A stretch of DNA of 10,573 nt from an uncultured Oscillibacter sp. Its GTDB lineage: Bacteria > Bacillota > Clostridia > Oscillospirales > Oscillospiraceae. The stretch lies in NCBI GenBank assembly GCA_910588175.1, contig CAJUQQ010000061.1, positions 1 through 10,573 on the forward strand, given 5' to 3'. The translations under genes and the position numbers were made by a program. The notes below the pieces were generated by a model. That model was not told the DNA's origin and did not search any database. It saw only the letters and a program-made list of their open reading frames with translations. The first letter of the stretch is position 1; every line of letters starts with the position of its first letter. This document shows, one piece after another, positions 1 through 6,479 of this stretch.

Positions 1-876
1 CCCGATGAAGATGGCCAGCACCACGCCCATGGCGTTGGCGTAGCCGAAGTGGCCCGCCTGCTCCGTGAGCTTGAAGGCCGTCCAATAAATATGGTACATC
101 ACCGTGTTGGTCCCCGCGCCGCCCTTGGTCAACAGCTGAATCAGGGCGAAGCACTGGAAGGAGTTGATGGTGGTGATAACCAGAATATACAAAGTCGTGG
201 GCATCATCTGGGCCCATTTCACCTTCCAGAATACCTGGAAGCTATTGGCCCCGTCTACCTCGGCGGCCTCAATCAAGGTCTGGTCCACATTGCCCAAAGC
301 GGAGACGTACAGCACAATGGGCTGGCCCACGGAGGTGGTGAACAGGATCAGGATGATGCACCAGAGGGCGTACTTGCTGTCGCCCAGCCAGTTGATGTTC
401 TGGTCGATCAGTCCCGCCCCTTTCAGAACGTGGTTGAAAATGCCGGTGTAGTTGTCGTACATCCACTTCCACACCACGGTGACGGCCACGGAGCCGGTGA
501 CCACGGGGAGGTAGAAGATGCAGCGGAAAGCGGACAGCACGGGCCCGCTGAGCTTATAAATGGCGGAGGACACCCACAGGGAGAAGGCGCACACCGCCGG
601 GACGCTGACAATCACGATGATAAAGGTGTTCTTCAGCGCATCCAGGAAGGTCTCGTCGCCCATCAGCTTTGTGAAGTTGGAAAAGCCGACGAAGCCGCCG
701 AACATGCCTTGGTCGTGCATGTTGGCATCCGTGAGACTGGTGATGATGCAGATGACCATGGGGATGACGACGAAGCCGATGAAGAAAATCAGGCTGGGCA
801 GCAGAAACAGGTATCCGGTGATGTTCTCCCGCCTCTGAAGCGCCCGGCTCATGGTAGGTTTGGACGATCTTGCCAA
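1..876 (-). CDS. Sugar ABC transporter permease, MalF/UgpA type (partial)
   Basis: Inner-membrane subunit of a binding-protein-dependent carbohydrate importer (BPD_transp_1 family). The reading frame is open to the left edge, giving 292 residues, so only a short C-terminus should be missing (family members are about 290-310 aa). Visible features are a first membrane helix near residues 22-47, further hydrophobic segments near 83-103, 118-137, 170-192 and 228-248, and the cytoplasmic EAA loop at about 203-226 (EAAEVDGA, ending MMP), which contacts the ATPase. The start is chosen as TTG at 876 because AGGAG lies 8 nt upstream (885-889). The in-frame ATG at 852 has no ribosome site. The gene lies 141 bp downstream of the binding-protein gene on the same strand, the usual order for this family, and a second permease probably follows outside the window. 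Family certain; substrate unknown. Confidence 0.93.
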   Translation of the reverse strand, partial: MARSSKPTMSRALQRRENITGYLFLLPSLIFFIGFVVIPMVICIITSLTDANMHDQGMFGGFVGFSNFTKLMGDETFLDALKNTFIIVIVSVPAVCAFSLWVSSAIYKLSGPVLSAFRCIFYLPVVTGSVAVTVVWKWMYDNYTGIFNHVLKGAGLIDQNINWLGDSKYALWCIILILFTTSVGQPIVLYVSALGNVDQTLIEAAEVDGANSFQVFWKVKWAQMMPTTLYILVITTINSFQCFALIQLLTKGGAGTNTVMYHIYWTAFKLTEQAGHFGYANAMGVVLAIFIG

Positions 877-945
877 GGTCAACACTCCTCTCTTTCAGGA
901 AAATCGCGCCCGATTGGGCAGGGGCCTTGGGGGGGATTTTAGAGC

Positions 946-980
946 GCGCCCCTCTCCCGCCCTTCGCGGGAGAGGGGCGC
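946..980 (-). terminator. 15-bp GC-rich hairpin between binding-protein and permease genes
   Basis: Positions 946-960 pair perfectly with 966-980 around a 5-nt loop, giving a 15-bp, almost all G-C stem. On the minus strand it lies about 40 nt after the binding-protein stop codon. There is no proper U-run after the stem, only a short stretch of mixed bases. It is therefore more likely a 3' stabiliser or partial terminator that makes the binding protein more abundant than the permease, as known in other ABC sugar operons, than a complete terminator. Confidence 0.6.
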
Positions 981-1017
981 AGAAACCCTTATCTCTTTAG
1001 ACTGCGTATTAGGACGC

Positions 1018-2379
1018 TCAGCCGGCGGCAGCCGCGTTGGCATTGGCGGCATAGGTGGCAACCGTTTCCGCAATGTCAGCGCCTTCGCCCACCTTCTGGA
1101 GCATGGTCCACCACTCGGTACGAGCGCCGGCCCAACCCTTGGTGACCTGATAGTAGTCGCCCAGGTAAGGCATGAGAACCTGATACTCGTTCATGATCTC
1201 GTTGTCCGCCCAGATGTCGGAAAGATCGGTGCCCTCGGCGGCAGAACGGGCGGCGAAGTAGTTGGCGGTCTTTACCGCGTCCACGGTGTGCTCGGAGTCG
1301 CACATCCATTTGATGAAGGTCTTGGCGTTGTCGATTTTAGCCTGGTCTCCGTTGTCAAAGATACCGAAGCCCCAGATACCACCCTGGAGAGCGGGGGTAC
1401 GGCCCTGGGCGGGGAAGCCCATGAAGACGATCTCTTCACCGTTGGCGGTGAGACCGGCGCCGGTGTCCGCCTGGTTGGGGTTGAGCTGCTGGGCGATGTT
1501 CCAGCAGAACGCCATCTTCAGGATGCCCTGATAGAAGACCTTGATCTCGTCGCCGCCCTCGAGAGAGGCGTCAAAGGCGATGCCGGGCATGCTCTTAAGC
1601 TGCTCCAGAGCCTTGATGTTCAGGGGATCGTCCCAGGTGTACTTGTCGTGGGAGGCGGTTGCAAAGGTGCCGCCGTACAGGTTGTTGACGAGGGCGCGGG
1701 TGCCCTGGTCGCCGCCCTGGCCCTTGCAGTACACAGCGCCCACGGGAGCCTTGTAATAATCATACAGCGCCTCTACGGCATTGGCGAAGTCGCGGGTGGT
1801 CCAAGTGTGAGTTTCCAGGTCCAGATATACATCAGCCCCGGCCTCCTTAAAGGCGTCCAGGTTGATAGCCATGCAGTGGGCAGTAATGACCAGGGGATAC
1901 TCATAGACCGCACCGTTGGAGTGAGTGCAGGCCGCCATAGCCGCCGCGTTGATTTCACTCTTGTCGGTGTCGTCAAACATATCGCTCAGGTCCACCAGAT
2001 AGCCCTTGTCGCCCCAGTTGGTCACCAGGCGCTCGGGACCTTCCATAATCAGGTCGGGGGCGTTTTTGGCGGTGATGGCGGAGTTGACTTTGTCGTCGCC
2101 GTCGGCATAGGCCAAGTACTCCACTTTCACAGAGATTCCGGTGTCGGCGGTAAAGGCGTCGGTGATGGCCTTGACCTTATCCTCTTTGCCCCAGTCGCCG
2201 ATGGGGTAGGTCCAAAGGGTCAGCTCGCCGCCGGCGGCGGGCTCCTGGGTGTCAGGGGTCTGGGTGTCTCCCTGCGTCGAGCTGTCGGCAGGGGGCGTGG
2301 GTTCATCCTTGCCGCCTCCGCAGGCAACAAGGGAAAGGGCCATTACTGAGGCCAGCAGCAGTGCAAGCAACTTCTTCAT
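1018..2379 (-). CDS. Carbohydrate ABC transporter solute-binding lipoprotein
   Basis: Extracellular lipid-anchored receptor of a family 1 (MalE/UgpB-like) sugar importer, 453 aa. A lipoprotein signal peptide is clear: MKK, a hydrophobic stretch, then the lipobox LVAC with the lipidated cysteine at residue 20. A Gly/Pro/Thr/Asp-rich linker (about 21-50) leads to the binding domain, which begins GELTLWTYP and carries typical features such as DLIMEGPE near the hinge and the GGIWGFGIF strand. The start at 2379 is set by AAAGGAGG (2387-2394) 7 nt upstream and by the signal peptide; the frame is open further upstream (to 2550), but that would place 57 residues before the signal sequence and overlap the promoter. 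Transcription comes from the consensus promoter at 2440-2468 and continues toward the permease gene. The ligand cannot be read from sequence; the neighbouring epimerase and kinase suggest a sugar or amino sugar. Confidence 0.95.
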   Translation of the reverse strand: MKKLLALLLASVMALSLVACGGGKDEPTPPADSSTQGDTQTPDTQEPAAGGELTLWTYPIGDWGKEDKVKAITDAFTADTGISVKVEYLAYADGDDKVNSAITAKNAPDLIMEGPERLVTNWGDKGYLVDLSDMFDDTDKSEINAAAMAACTHSNGAVYEYPLVITAHCMAINLDAFKEAGADVYLDLETHTWTTRDFANAVEALYDYYKAPVGAVYCKGQGGDQGTRALVNNLYGGTFATASHDKYTWDDPLNIKALEQLKSMPGIAFDASLEGGDEIKVFYQGILKMAFCWNIAQQLNPNQADTGAGLTANGEEIVFMGFPAQGRTPALQGGIWGFGIFDNGDQAKIDNAKTFIKWMCDSEHTVDAVKTANYFAARSAAEGTDLSDIWADNEIMNEYQVLMPYLGDYYQVTKGWAGARTEWWTMLQKVGEGADIAETVATYAANANAAAAG

Positions 2380-2403
2380 CGCGGATCCTCCTTTAATGTT
2401 TAC

Positions 2404-2430
2404 AAAAAATGAGCCGAAGGATTTTGGCTC
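2404..2430 (-). terminator. Small leader hairpin plus U6 run (possible attenuator)
   Basis: Reading the minus strand, GAGCC (from 2430) pairs with GGCTC (ending 2411), with two further A-T pairs inside after one mismatch. One base later comes TTTTTT (2409-2404). The structure starts only a few nucleotides after the predicted transcription start of the binding-protein gene and about 25 nt before its start codon. The stem is short, so termination would be weak; it may instead stabilise the 5' end or act as an operator half-site pair. Confidence 0.35.
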
Positions 2431-2439
2431 GCTGTGAAA

Positions 2440-2468
2440 ATTATACAGTGGTTTCCTTCTTTTGTCAA
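2440..2468 (-). promoter_or_regulatory. Consensus sigma-A promoter of the binding-protein gene
   Basis: On the minus strand the -35 box TTGACA (2468-2463) and the -10 box TATAAT (2445-2440) both match the housekeeping consensus perfectly and are separated by exactly 17 bp. The predicted start is near 2433, giving a leader of about 54 nt before the ATG at 2379. A perfect promoter on a catabolic transporter gene usually implies tight repression; a candidate operator copy (2472-2480) lies directly upstream. Confidence 0.9.
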
Positions 2469-2471
2469 TTA

Positions 2472-2562
2472 AAATCGAAACAATTTTCGCACAAACCGGA
2501 TATTCGGCGGATACCGCAAAAATAATTTCGATTTTTTGTGAAATTTCCATTATAAATCGAAA
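2472..2562. repeat. Three copies of AAATCGAAA in the divergent regulatory region
   Basis: The 9-mer AAATCGAAA occurs at 2472-2480 (plus), 2526-2534 (inverted, as TTTCGATTT) and 2554-2562 (plus). The last two form a perfect 9-bp inverted repeat with a 19-bp spacer. Copy 1 lies 3 bp upstream of the -35 box of the leftward promoter; copy 3 lies 20 bp upstream of the candidate -35 box of the rightward gene. All three are followed two bases later by an A/T-rich ATTTT-like pentamer. This pattern suggests operator sites for one regulator controlling both divergent genes. The RpiR-type protein encoded at 4215-5069 is the obvious candidate in the window, but that is inference. Confidence 0.55.
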
Positions 2563-2582
2563 AGAATCTTATTTCATCCAAC

Positions 2583-2610
2583 TTGACAAACCGGAAAAAG
2601 CTGTTACTGT
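2583..2610 (+). promoter_or_regulatory. Candidate promoter of the SGNH esterase gene
   Basis: A perfect -35 box TTGACA (2583-2588) is followed after 16 bp by a poor -10 box TACTGT (2605-2610), which matches TATAAT at three positions including the first two and the last. The predicted start near 2617 would leave a leader of about 45 nt. The weak -10 box suggests dependence on an activator or modest expression. Confidence 0.5.
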
Positions 2611-2662
2611 AGAACTATGTAAAAACCCAGGGATTCCCTGCGGGCAGAAAGGAAGACCATAT

Positions 2663-3319
2663 ATGAAAAAGCATATCCTCTGTTTAGGCGACTCCAACAC
2701 CCATGGCTACTGCGCCGACCCCGGAGACTGTGCCGACGGCGGCATCCGCTTCAATGAGGACGAACGCTGGACCTGTCTGCTGCAAAAGGCTCTGGGACCG
2801 GAGGTTTTGGTGACGGAAGAGGGTCTCAGCGGCCGGACCACCGTCTTCCCAGATCCCCTCCACGAGACCATGGACGCGCTCACCGTCCTCTACTCCCTGT
2901 TAAAGAGCCACGAGGTCATTGATCTGCTCATTATCATGCTGGGCACAAATGATGTAAAGGAACGCCTGGGAGCCAATGCCTCCTGCATCGCCATCGGCAT
3001 GGAGCGGCTGGTCCGCAAGGCACAGAGCGTGGACTGCTGGGGAAATCACGCCCCCAACATCCTGATCGTCTGCCCGCCGCCCATCCGCCCGGAGATGGAG
3101 CTCTCCGAGGTCGGTATTCCCATGGGGAAAGGCTGCCTGGAGAAGTCCCGGGAGCTGCCCGGGTATTATGAAAAAACCGCCGAACTGGTGGGCGCTCATT
3201 ACCTAAACGCCAAGGACTGCGAGTTCAACGCGGTGGATGGGATGCACCTCACCCGGAAGGGCCACGCCCAGCTTTCGGCGCTGCTGGCGGAGGCAATCCC
3301 CGGACTGCTGGCGGATTGA
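2663..3319 (+). CDS. SGNH/GDSL-family hydrolase (esterase)
   Basis: Probable cytoplasmic ester hydrolase of the SGNH superfamily, 218 aa, without signal peptide. All catalytic blocks are visible: block I GDSNT with nucleophile Ser11, block II around LSGRTT with the oxyanion Gly near 57, block III GTND with Asn96, and block V DGMH with Asp192 and His195. The GDSNTHGY start resembles arylesterase/acyltransferase-like members of the superfamily. The start at 2663 is supported by GGAAG 7 nt upstream and by block I falling at residues 9-13 as usual. It is transcribed divergently from the binding-protein gene, so a role in removing O-acyl groups from the imported sugar is plausible but inferred. 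It is the only protein-coding gene on the plus strand in this island and ends just before the hairpin array. Confidence 0.9.
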   Translation: MKKHILCLGDSNTHGYCADPGDCADGGIRFNEDERWTCLLQKALGPEVLVTEEGLSGRTTVFPDPLHETMDALTVLYSLLKSHEVIDLLIIMLGTNDVKERLGANASCIAIGMERLVRKAQSVDCWGNHAPNILIVCPPPIRPEMELSEVGIPMGKGCLEKSRELPGYYEKTAELVGAHYLNAKDCEFNAVDGMHLTRKGHAQLSALLAEAIPGLLAD

Positions 3320-3342
3320 TCCGCCCTTCAACGGTAGTAAAA

Positions 3343-3556
3343 GGCCCGGAACGGGAAACCGTTCCGGGTCTCAGTCTGTCGAAAACATATTTTCGCCAGA
3401 CTGAGCAAGTTTTCAGACTTTTAAAAGTCTGAAAACTTCTGATTGAAAACGAGAGAAACCCCTGATGAGTTTCTCTCGCAGCTCTTTTCCTTTCCGCCTG
3501 CCTTCGGCCAGCGCTTTTTTGACAAGCTGGCCCGGAACGGGAAACCGTTCCGGGCC
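3343..3556. repeat. Hairpin array bounded by two near-identical palindromes
   Basis: This intergenic stretch between convergent genes contains five consecutive stem-loops. (1) 3343-3370: 12-bp stem, GAAA loop. (2) 3371-3404: 14 of 15 bp paired, 4-nt loop. (3) 3407-3438: perfect 32-bp palindrome. (4) 3450-3478: 10-bp stem, 9-nt loop. (5) 3529-3556: 12-bp stem, GAAA loop. Hairpins 1 and 5 are the same 28-nt sequence except one base (a G-U versus a G-C pair near the base of the stem). Because they are palindromic they also read as terminal inverted repeats. An additional 7-bp inverted repeat (3506-3512 with 3526-3532) abuts hairpin 5. No coding potential is credible. It resembles a REP/MITE-like dispersed repeat that may also act as a bidirectional transcription barrier; I suspect similar blocks recur in related genomes but cannot confirm it here. 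Confidence 0.75.
3407..3438. repeat. Perfect 32-bp palindrome
   Basis: The 16 bases 3407-3422 are the exact reverse complement of 3423-3438, with no central loop (centre TTTTAAAA). It forms the middle of the hairpin array. A-T runs flank the stem centre, so a transcript from either side would form a long hairpin. Confidence 0.85.
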
Positions 3557-3559
3557 CCT

Positions 3560-4222
3560 CTATTCTTCCAATTCTTCTTCCGATTCTTCCGGCTCCGGGG
3601 AGTGGAGCTGAAAAATCCGCTCCCAAAACAGCGAAACCAGAAGCAGGGTTATCACCGGCATAAACACCACCGGCCACCAGCGTTCTATGCAGAAAACGGC
3701 GGTCTGCGCCGTCAGGAGCACCACCACAACGGTGCTGGGCAGGTGGGCAATGGTCAGCTGGAGCGCCGTGCGGAACAGTCCGCCCACCCCGTAGTCAAAC
3801 CGGCCCAGAAGCGGAAACAGCCAGCACAGCACGCCCGCCGGGAGCACCAGGGCGAAATAGTACGCCACATACAGCACATAAGCTCCGCCCCCCAGGCGGG
3901 TCCCGTACCAGCGGACGATGAAGTGCCCTCCCAACAGCAGCAGCGCCAGAGGAAGCACGATGAGCCCGGCCAGCAGTCCCGTCTTGAAGTTCTGCCGGAA
4001 GGAGCGGAAATAGTATCCGAACGCCCCGCTCTCCCGTCCCCGCACGCATTTGACCACCGTGTAATACAGCGCCGCCGTGGCCGGGCCGGCGGTAACCACG
4101 GGCAGGCATAGGAAGGTCCAGAGAATGGACAGCCCGCAGATATCCACCAGTGTGCTCAGCCAGGCCCAGATGCCCTTCTCAGGGTTGAAGAATTCGCCCA
4201 AGGTTCCGCCCCTCTCAAACAC
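3560..4222 (-). CDS. YesL-like (DUF624) integral membrane protein
   Basis: Small polytopic membrane protein of the DUF624/YesL family, which is commonly encoded beside sugar ABC transporters in Firmicutes; its biochemical role is not established. Residues 9-60 show the family signature: FFNPEKG, then a helix and the segment LPVVTAGPATAALYY, followed by FRSFRQNFK near 72-80. Five hydrophobic segments are seen near 24-44, 83-104, 114-136, 152-176 and 182-200, then an acidic tail (209-220). The start is uncertain: GTG at 4222 overlaps the stop of the upstream regulator gene by 8 bp but has no ribosome site, whereas TTG at 4201 has GAGGGG (4209-4214) 7 nt upstream and would give MGEFFNPEK, closer to typical family N-termini. 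Translational coupling to the regulator is likely either way. The stop lies 3 bp from the last hairpin of the array. Confidence 0.85.
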   Translation of the reverse strand: MFERGGTLGEFFNPEKGIWAWLSTLVDICGLSILWTFLCLPVVTAGPATAALYYTVVKCVRGRESGAFGYYFRSFRQNFKTGLLAGLIVLPLALLLLGGHFIVRWYGTRLGGGAYVLYVAYYFALVLPAGVLCWLFPLLGRFDYGVGGLFRTALQLTIAHLPSTVVVVLLTAQTAVFCIERWWPVVFMPVITLLLVSLFWERIFQLHSPEPEESEEELEE

Positions 4223-5069
4223 ATTTTTGCGTCAGCGCCTTGCCGACGGACTGGCGGTTCCGCTCCGCCTCCTCCGGGGCCCGGCGGACGAACTCGCTGA
4301 GGAGCACCTCCACCACGTAAAGCTGCGCGATCAGGGCGGAGGTGGAGCCAAACTGAAACGGCTGCTCGTTGGGTCCGCACAGCAGCACTACATCGGCGCC
4401 GGCGCTGGCGGGAGAATTGGGATATCGGGTCACCAGAATCAGCCGCGCCCCCCGGCTTCGAATGACCTCCACCGCTTCCAGCAGCTCGTGGGTGGCGCCG
4501 GAGTAGGAGAAGTAGAGTACCGCGTCCCCCTCCGACAGGGTGGACAGCACCACCGTCTGCATGTGGGAATCCTGAATGGTTTTGAATTTGGAAGATGTGG
4601 TGGAAAATTGGGCCCAGGCCGCCAGGGCTACCACGGCGTGGTTTCCCTGTCCCAGGCAGACCACCTGGCCCGCCCGGCGCAGCAGCTCCGCCGCCTGCCC
4701 CACCTCCCGCTCCGTGAGCATATGGTAGGCGTTATTCAGCGTGTCCTGGGCGGCGGAGAGCACCTTGCCCATGACCATGGCGGAGGTATCCCCCTCCGTG
4801 ATCTCGCTGCCCGGCTCGCTGAGGGCCGCCCGGGCGGGCAGAACCGCCCGGGCCAGCTCCAGCTTGAAGTCGTTGAAGCCCGCCAGTCCCAGCTTCCGGC
4901 AAAACAGCGACACGGTGGACACCGCCACGCCGCACTGCGCGCTCAGATCGGTGATGCTGATGTACTGGGTCTCCTCCTGGTGCTCCAGCACATAGTCGGC
5001 GATTTTTCGCTCCGACCGGGTGAAGCGCTCGTACTCCTGGAGCATCAGCGCGATGATATCCTTCCCCAT
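4215..5069 (-). CDS. RpiR/MurR-family transcriptional regulator (HTH + SIS)
   Basis: Cytoplasmic DNA-binding regulator, 284 aa, the usual family size. The N-terminal HTH_6 domain covers about residues 5-78, with the typical FTRSERKIADYVL helix and the recognition region VAVSTVSLFCRKLGLAGF. A C-terminal SIS sugar-phosphate-binding domain covers about 125-260, with GQGNHAV near 140 and YSGATHELLEAV near 189. Such proteins sense phosphosugars and control nearby sugar genes. The start at 5069 is chosen because AAAAGGAG (5076-5083) lies 6 nt upstream; the in-frame ATG at 5075 directly abuts the ribosome site, and a still longer reading to 5141 has no support. It overlaps the YesL gene start. It is the only regulator in the window and the best candidate to bind the AAATCGAAA sites. 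Confidence 0.93.
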   Translation of the reverse strand: MGKDIIALMLQEYERFTRSERKIADYVLEHQEETQYISITDLSAQCGVAVSTVSLFCRKLGLAGFNDFKLELARAVLPARAALSEPGSEITEGDTSAMVMGKVLSAAQDTLNNAYHMLTEREVGQAAELLRRAGQVVCLGQGNHAVVALAAWAQFSTTSSKFKTIQDSHMQTVVLSTLSEGDAVLYFSYSGATHELLEAVEVIRSRGARLILVTRYPNSPASAGADVVLLCGPNEQPFQFGSTSALIAQLYVVEVLLSEFVRRAPEEAERNRQSVGKALTQKCV

Positions 5070-5258
5070 CCGCATCTCCTTTTGCAGCGAAGTTCCAATC
5101 CATTCTCTTAGAACCTGTTTGAACCTTGGCGGGATGCCCAACGGCGTGAGATTTTACCGCCAGGCAAGACAGACTTTCCCAGGCGGGCGGCCGCCCGGCA
5201 AGGAACTTTCACCCGGAGCGGCGGAAAAAGCTCCGCCGCCGGGGCGTTTTAACCTGTC
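5070..5258 (-). other. Intergenic region between epimerase and regulator genes, with inverted repeats
   Basis: This 189-bp gap holds several structures. GCGGCGG pairs with CCGCCGC just after the epimerase stop with a T-rich loop (about 5218-5241), not a convincing terminator because the T-run is in the loop. A 14-bp perfect palindrome around GGGCGGCCGCCC lies at 5184-5197. An 8-bp inverted repeat (5125-5132 with 5157-5164, one G-U pair) encloses 24 nt. A possible -10 box TAAAAT (5156-5151, minus strand) has no good -35 partner, so I cannot say whether the regulator has its own promoter or is read through from the kinase-epimerase genes. The block may be another dispersed intergenic repeat. 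Confidence 0.4.
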
Positions 5259-6464
5259 TCAATCAAGCCCCAAAATCTCGTCAATGGTCTTGTCCACCAG
5301 AATCATGCTCCGGGGCAGGTGGAAGGGCCCCTTAAAGGTGCTGCCCTTGGTGGAAGGCTCCGTGGGAAGGCCGTCCCGGCGGAGGTAGCCGTACCACTCG
5401 CCGTACTCCGGGTCGGCAAAGTGGGCCTTGCAGTAGTCCAGGGTCTTGTAGAACCAATCCAAATACTTCTCCTCCCCGGTGTCCCGGTAGAGCATGACGG
5501 AGGCGATCAGAATCTCATTGTGGGGCCACCAGAGCTTCATGTCGTGCTCGTAGGCCTCCGGGGGCTTGCCCAGGCAGTCGGTGAAGTACAGCAGGCCGCC
5601 GTACTTCTGGTCCCATCCGGCGGCGATGGCCCAATCGAACATCTCCGCCGCCTTCCGGACCAGGGGCTTGTCCCCCGTCCGCCGGGCGTGCTCCAGCAGG
5701 AACCACACGCCCTCGATGTCATGTCCGGGGTTGACGGTGCGGCCCTCGGTGTAGTACAGCCGGGGAGAGCCGTCCACGTCCACGTTCTCCAGGGTGCATT
5801 TCAGCTCCGGCTTCACATGGTAGCGGAAAATGTCGTCCACGCAGCGCTGGGCCCGCTCCTCGTAAAGGGCCTTCCGCTCCGGGTCCGTCCGCAGCAGCAC
5901 GCCGGTGACATTTAAAATGATCATGGGCGTGCCGAAAGCCCGGCCCGTCCGGGTCTCGGGAATGGTCTTGGGCCCCAGTCCCGCGGGGTCCGGCCTGCCC
6001 TGGCTCAGATCCCAGTACAGGTCATAGCACTGCCGGGCCCGCTCCAGCCGCGCCTTGTCCCCCGTCACGCCATAATACTCGGCGTTGGCCACGGCGCAGA
6101 ACGCCTCGGAGAAGTAGTAGCGCCGCTGGCGCAGGGGCTTTCCCTCGGCGGTGACGGTGAAGTACATCCGGTCCCCGGCCTCGTGGTTGAAGCAGTGGGC
6201 CTCCATGAAATCCAGACAGCTTTTCGACGCGTCCAGCCACTCCTGCTTCACGCCGTAATTGCTGCACAGAAACGCGAAAATCCAGCCGCAGCGGCCCTGC
6301 ATCCAGACGCTTTTGTCGGTGGAGTAAATCTCGCCCTTCCGGTCCAGGCAGGTATACACGCCGCCGTGCTCCCGGTCCATGCCGTGTTCCAGCCAAAAGG
6401 CGGCGGAACGCTCCAGCTCTTCCCGGACCCAGGTCCGGGCTTCCAGCAGTTTTTGCCGGTCCAT
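5259..6464 (-). CDS. N-acylglucosamine 2-epimerase (AGE) family isomerase
   Basis: Soluble (alpha/alpha)6-barrel sugar epimerase/isomerase, 401 aa, typical length for AGE proteins. The family interconverts N-acetylglucosamine and N-acetylmannosamine, with side branches acting on cellobiose or mannose/sulfoquinovose. Conserved pieces are visible in order: WMQGRCGW (54-61), RYYFSEAF near 115, NPGHDIEGVWF with His248, WWPHNE (312-317) and KGPFHLPR with His382. The two histidines fit the catalytic pair described for AGE enzymes, and the HLPR ending is closer to AGE than to cellobiose epimerases. The residue just before FH is proline, where my recollection of animal AGE is a cysteine. A GGGGGG ribosome site lies 8 nt upstream. 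Only 15 bp separate it from the ROK-like kinase gene, so they form one operon. Exact substrate unproven. Confidence 0.92.
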   Translation of the reverse strand: MDRQKLLEARTWVREELERSAAFWLEHGMDREHGGVYTCLDRKGEIYSTDKSVWMQGRCGWIFAFLCSNYGVKQEWLDASKSCLDFMEAHCFNHEAGDRMYFTVTAEGKPLRQRRYYFSEAFCAVANAEYYGVTGDKARLERARQCYDLYWDLSQGRPDPAGLGPKTIPETRTGRAFGTPMIILNVTGVLLRTDPERKALYEERAQRCVDDIFRYHVKPELKCTLENVDVDGSPRLYYTEGRTVNPGHDIEGVWFLLEHARRTGDKPLVRKAAEMFDWAIAAGWDQKYGGLLYFTDCLGKPPEAYEHDMKLWWPHNEILIASVMLYRDTGEEKYLDWFYKTLDYCKAHFADPEYGEWYGYLRRDGLPTEPSTKGSTFKGPFHLPRSMILVDKTIDEILGLD

Positions 6465-6479
6465 ATATCGTTCCCCCCG

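Noticed and set aside
49..942. A 297-codon plus-strand open frame
   Set aside because: Antisense shadow of the permease gene; its His/Gly/Asp-rich translation resembles no protein, while the minus strand shows a full permease signature.
1288..2349. A 353-codon plus-strand open frame
   Set aside because: Antisense to the solute-binding protein gene; Gly/Val-rich with no start context or domain.
2380..2550. N-terminal extension of the binding-protein frame up to 2550
   Set aside because: It would put 57 residues before a perfect lipoprotein signal peptide and would run through the promoter; AAAGGAGG fixes the start at 2379.
3249..3677. Open frame across the hairpin array on the minus strand
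   Set aside because: It is composed of palindromic repeat sequence and overlaps the ends of two real genes; no domain is seen. Such frames are common artefacts of intergenic repeats.
4077..5111. A 344-codon plus-strand open frame
   Set aside because: Antisense to the RpiR regulator gene, which has an intact HTH and SIS domain on the minus strand.
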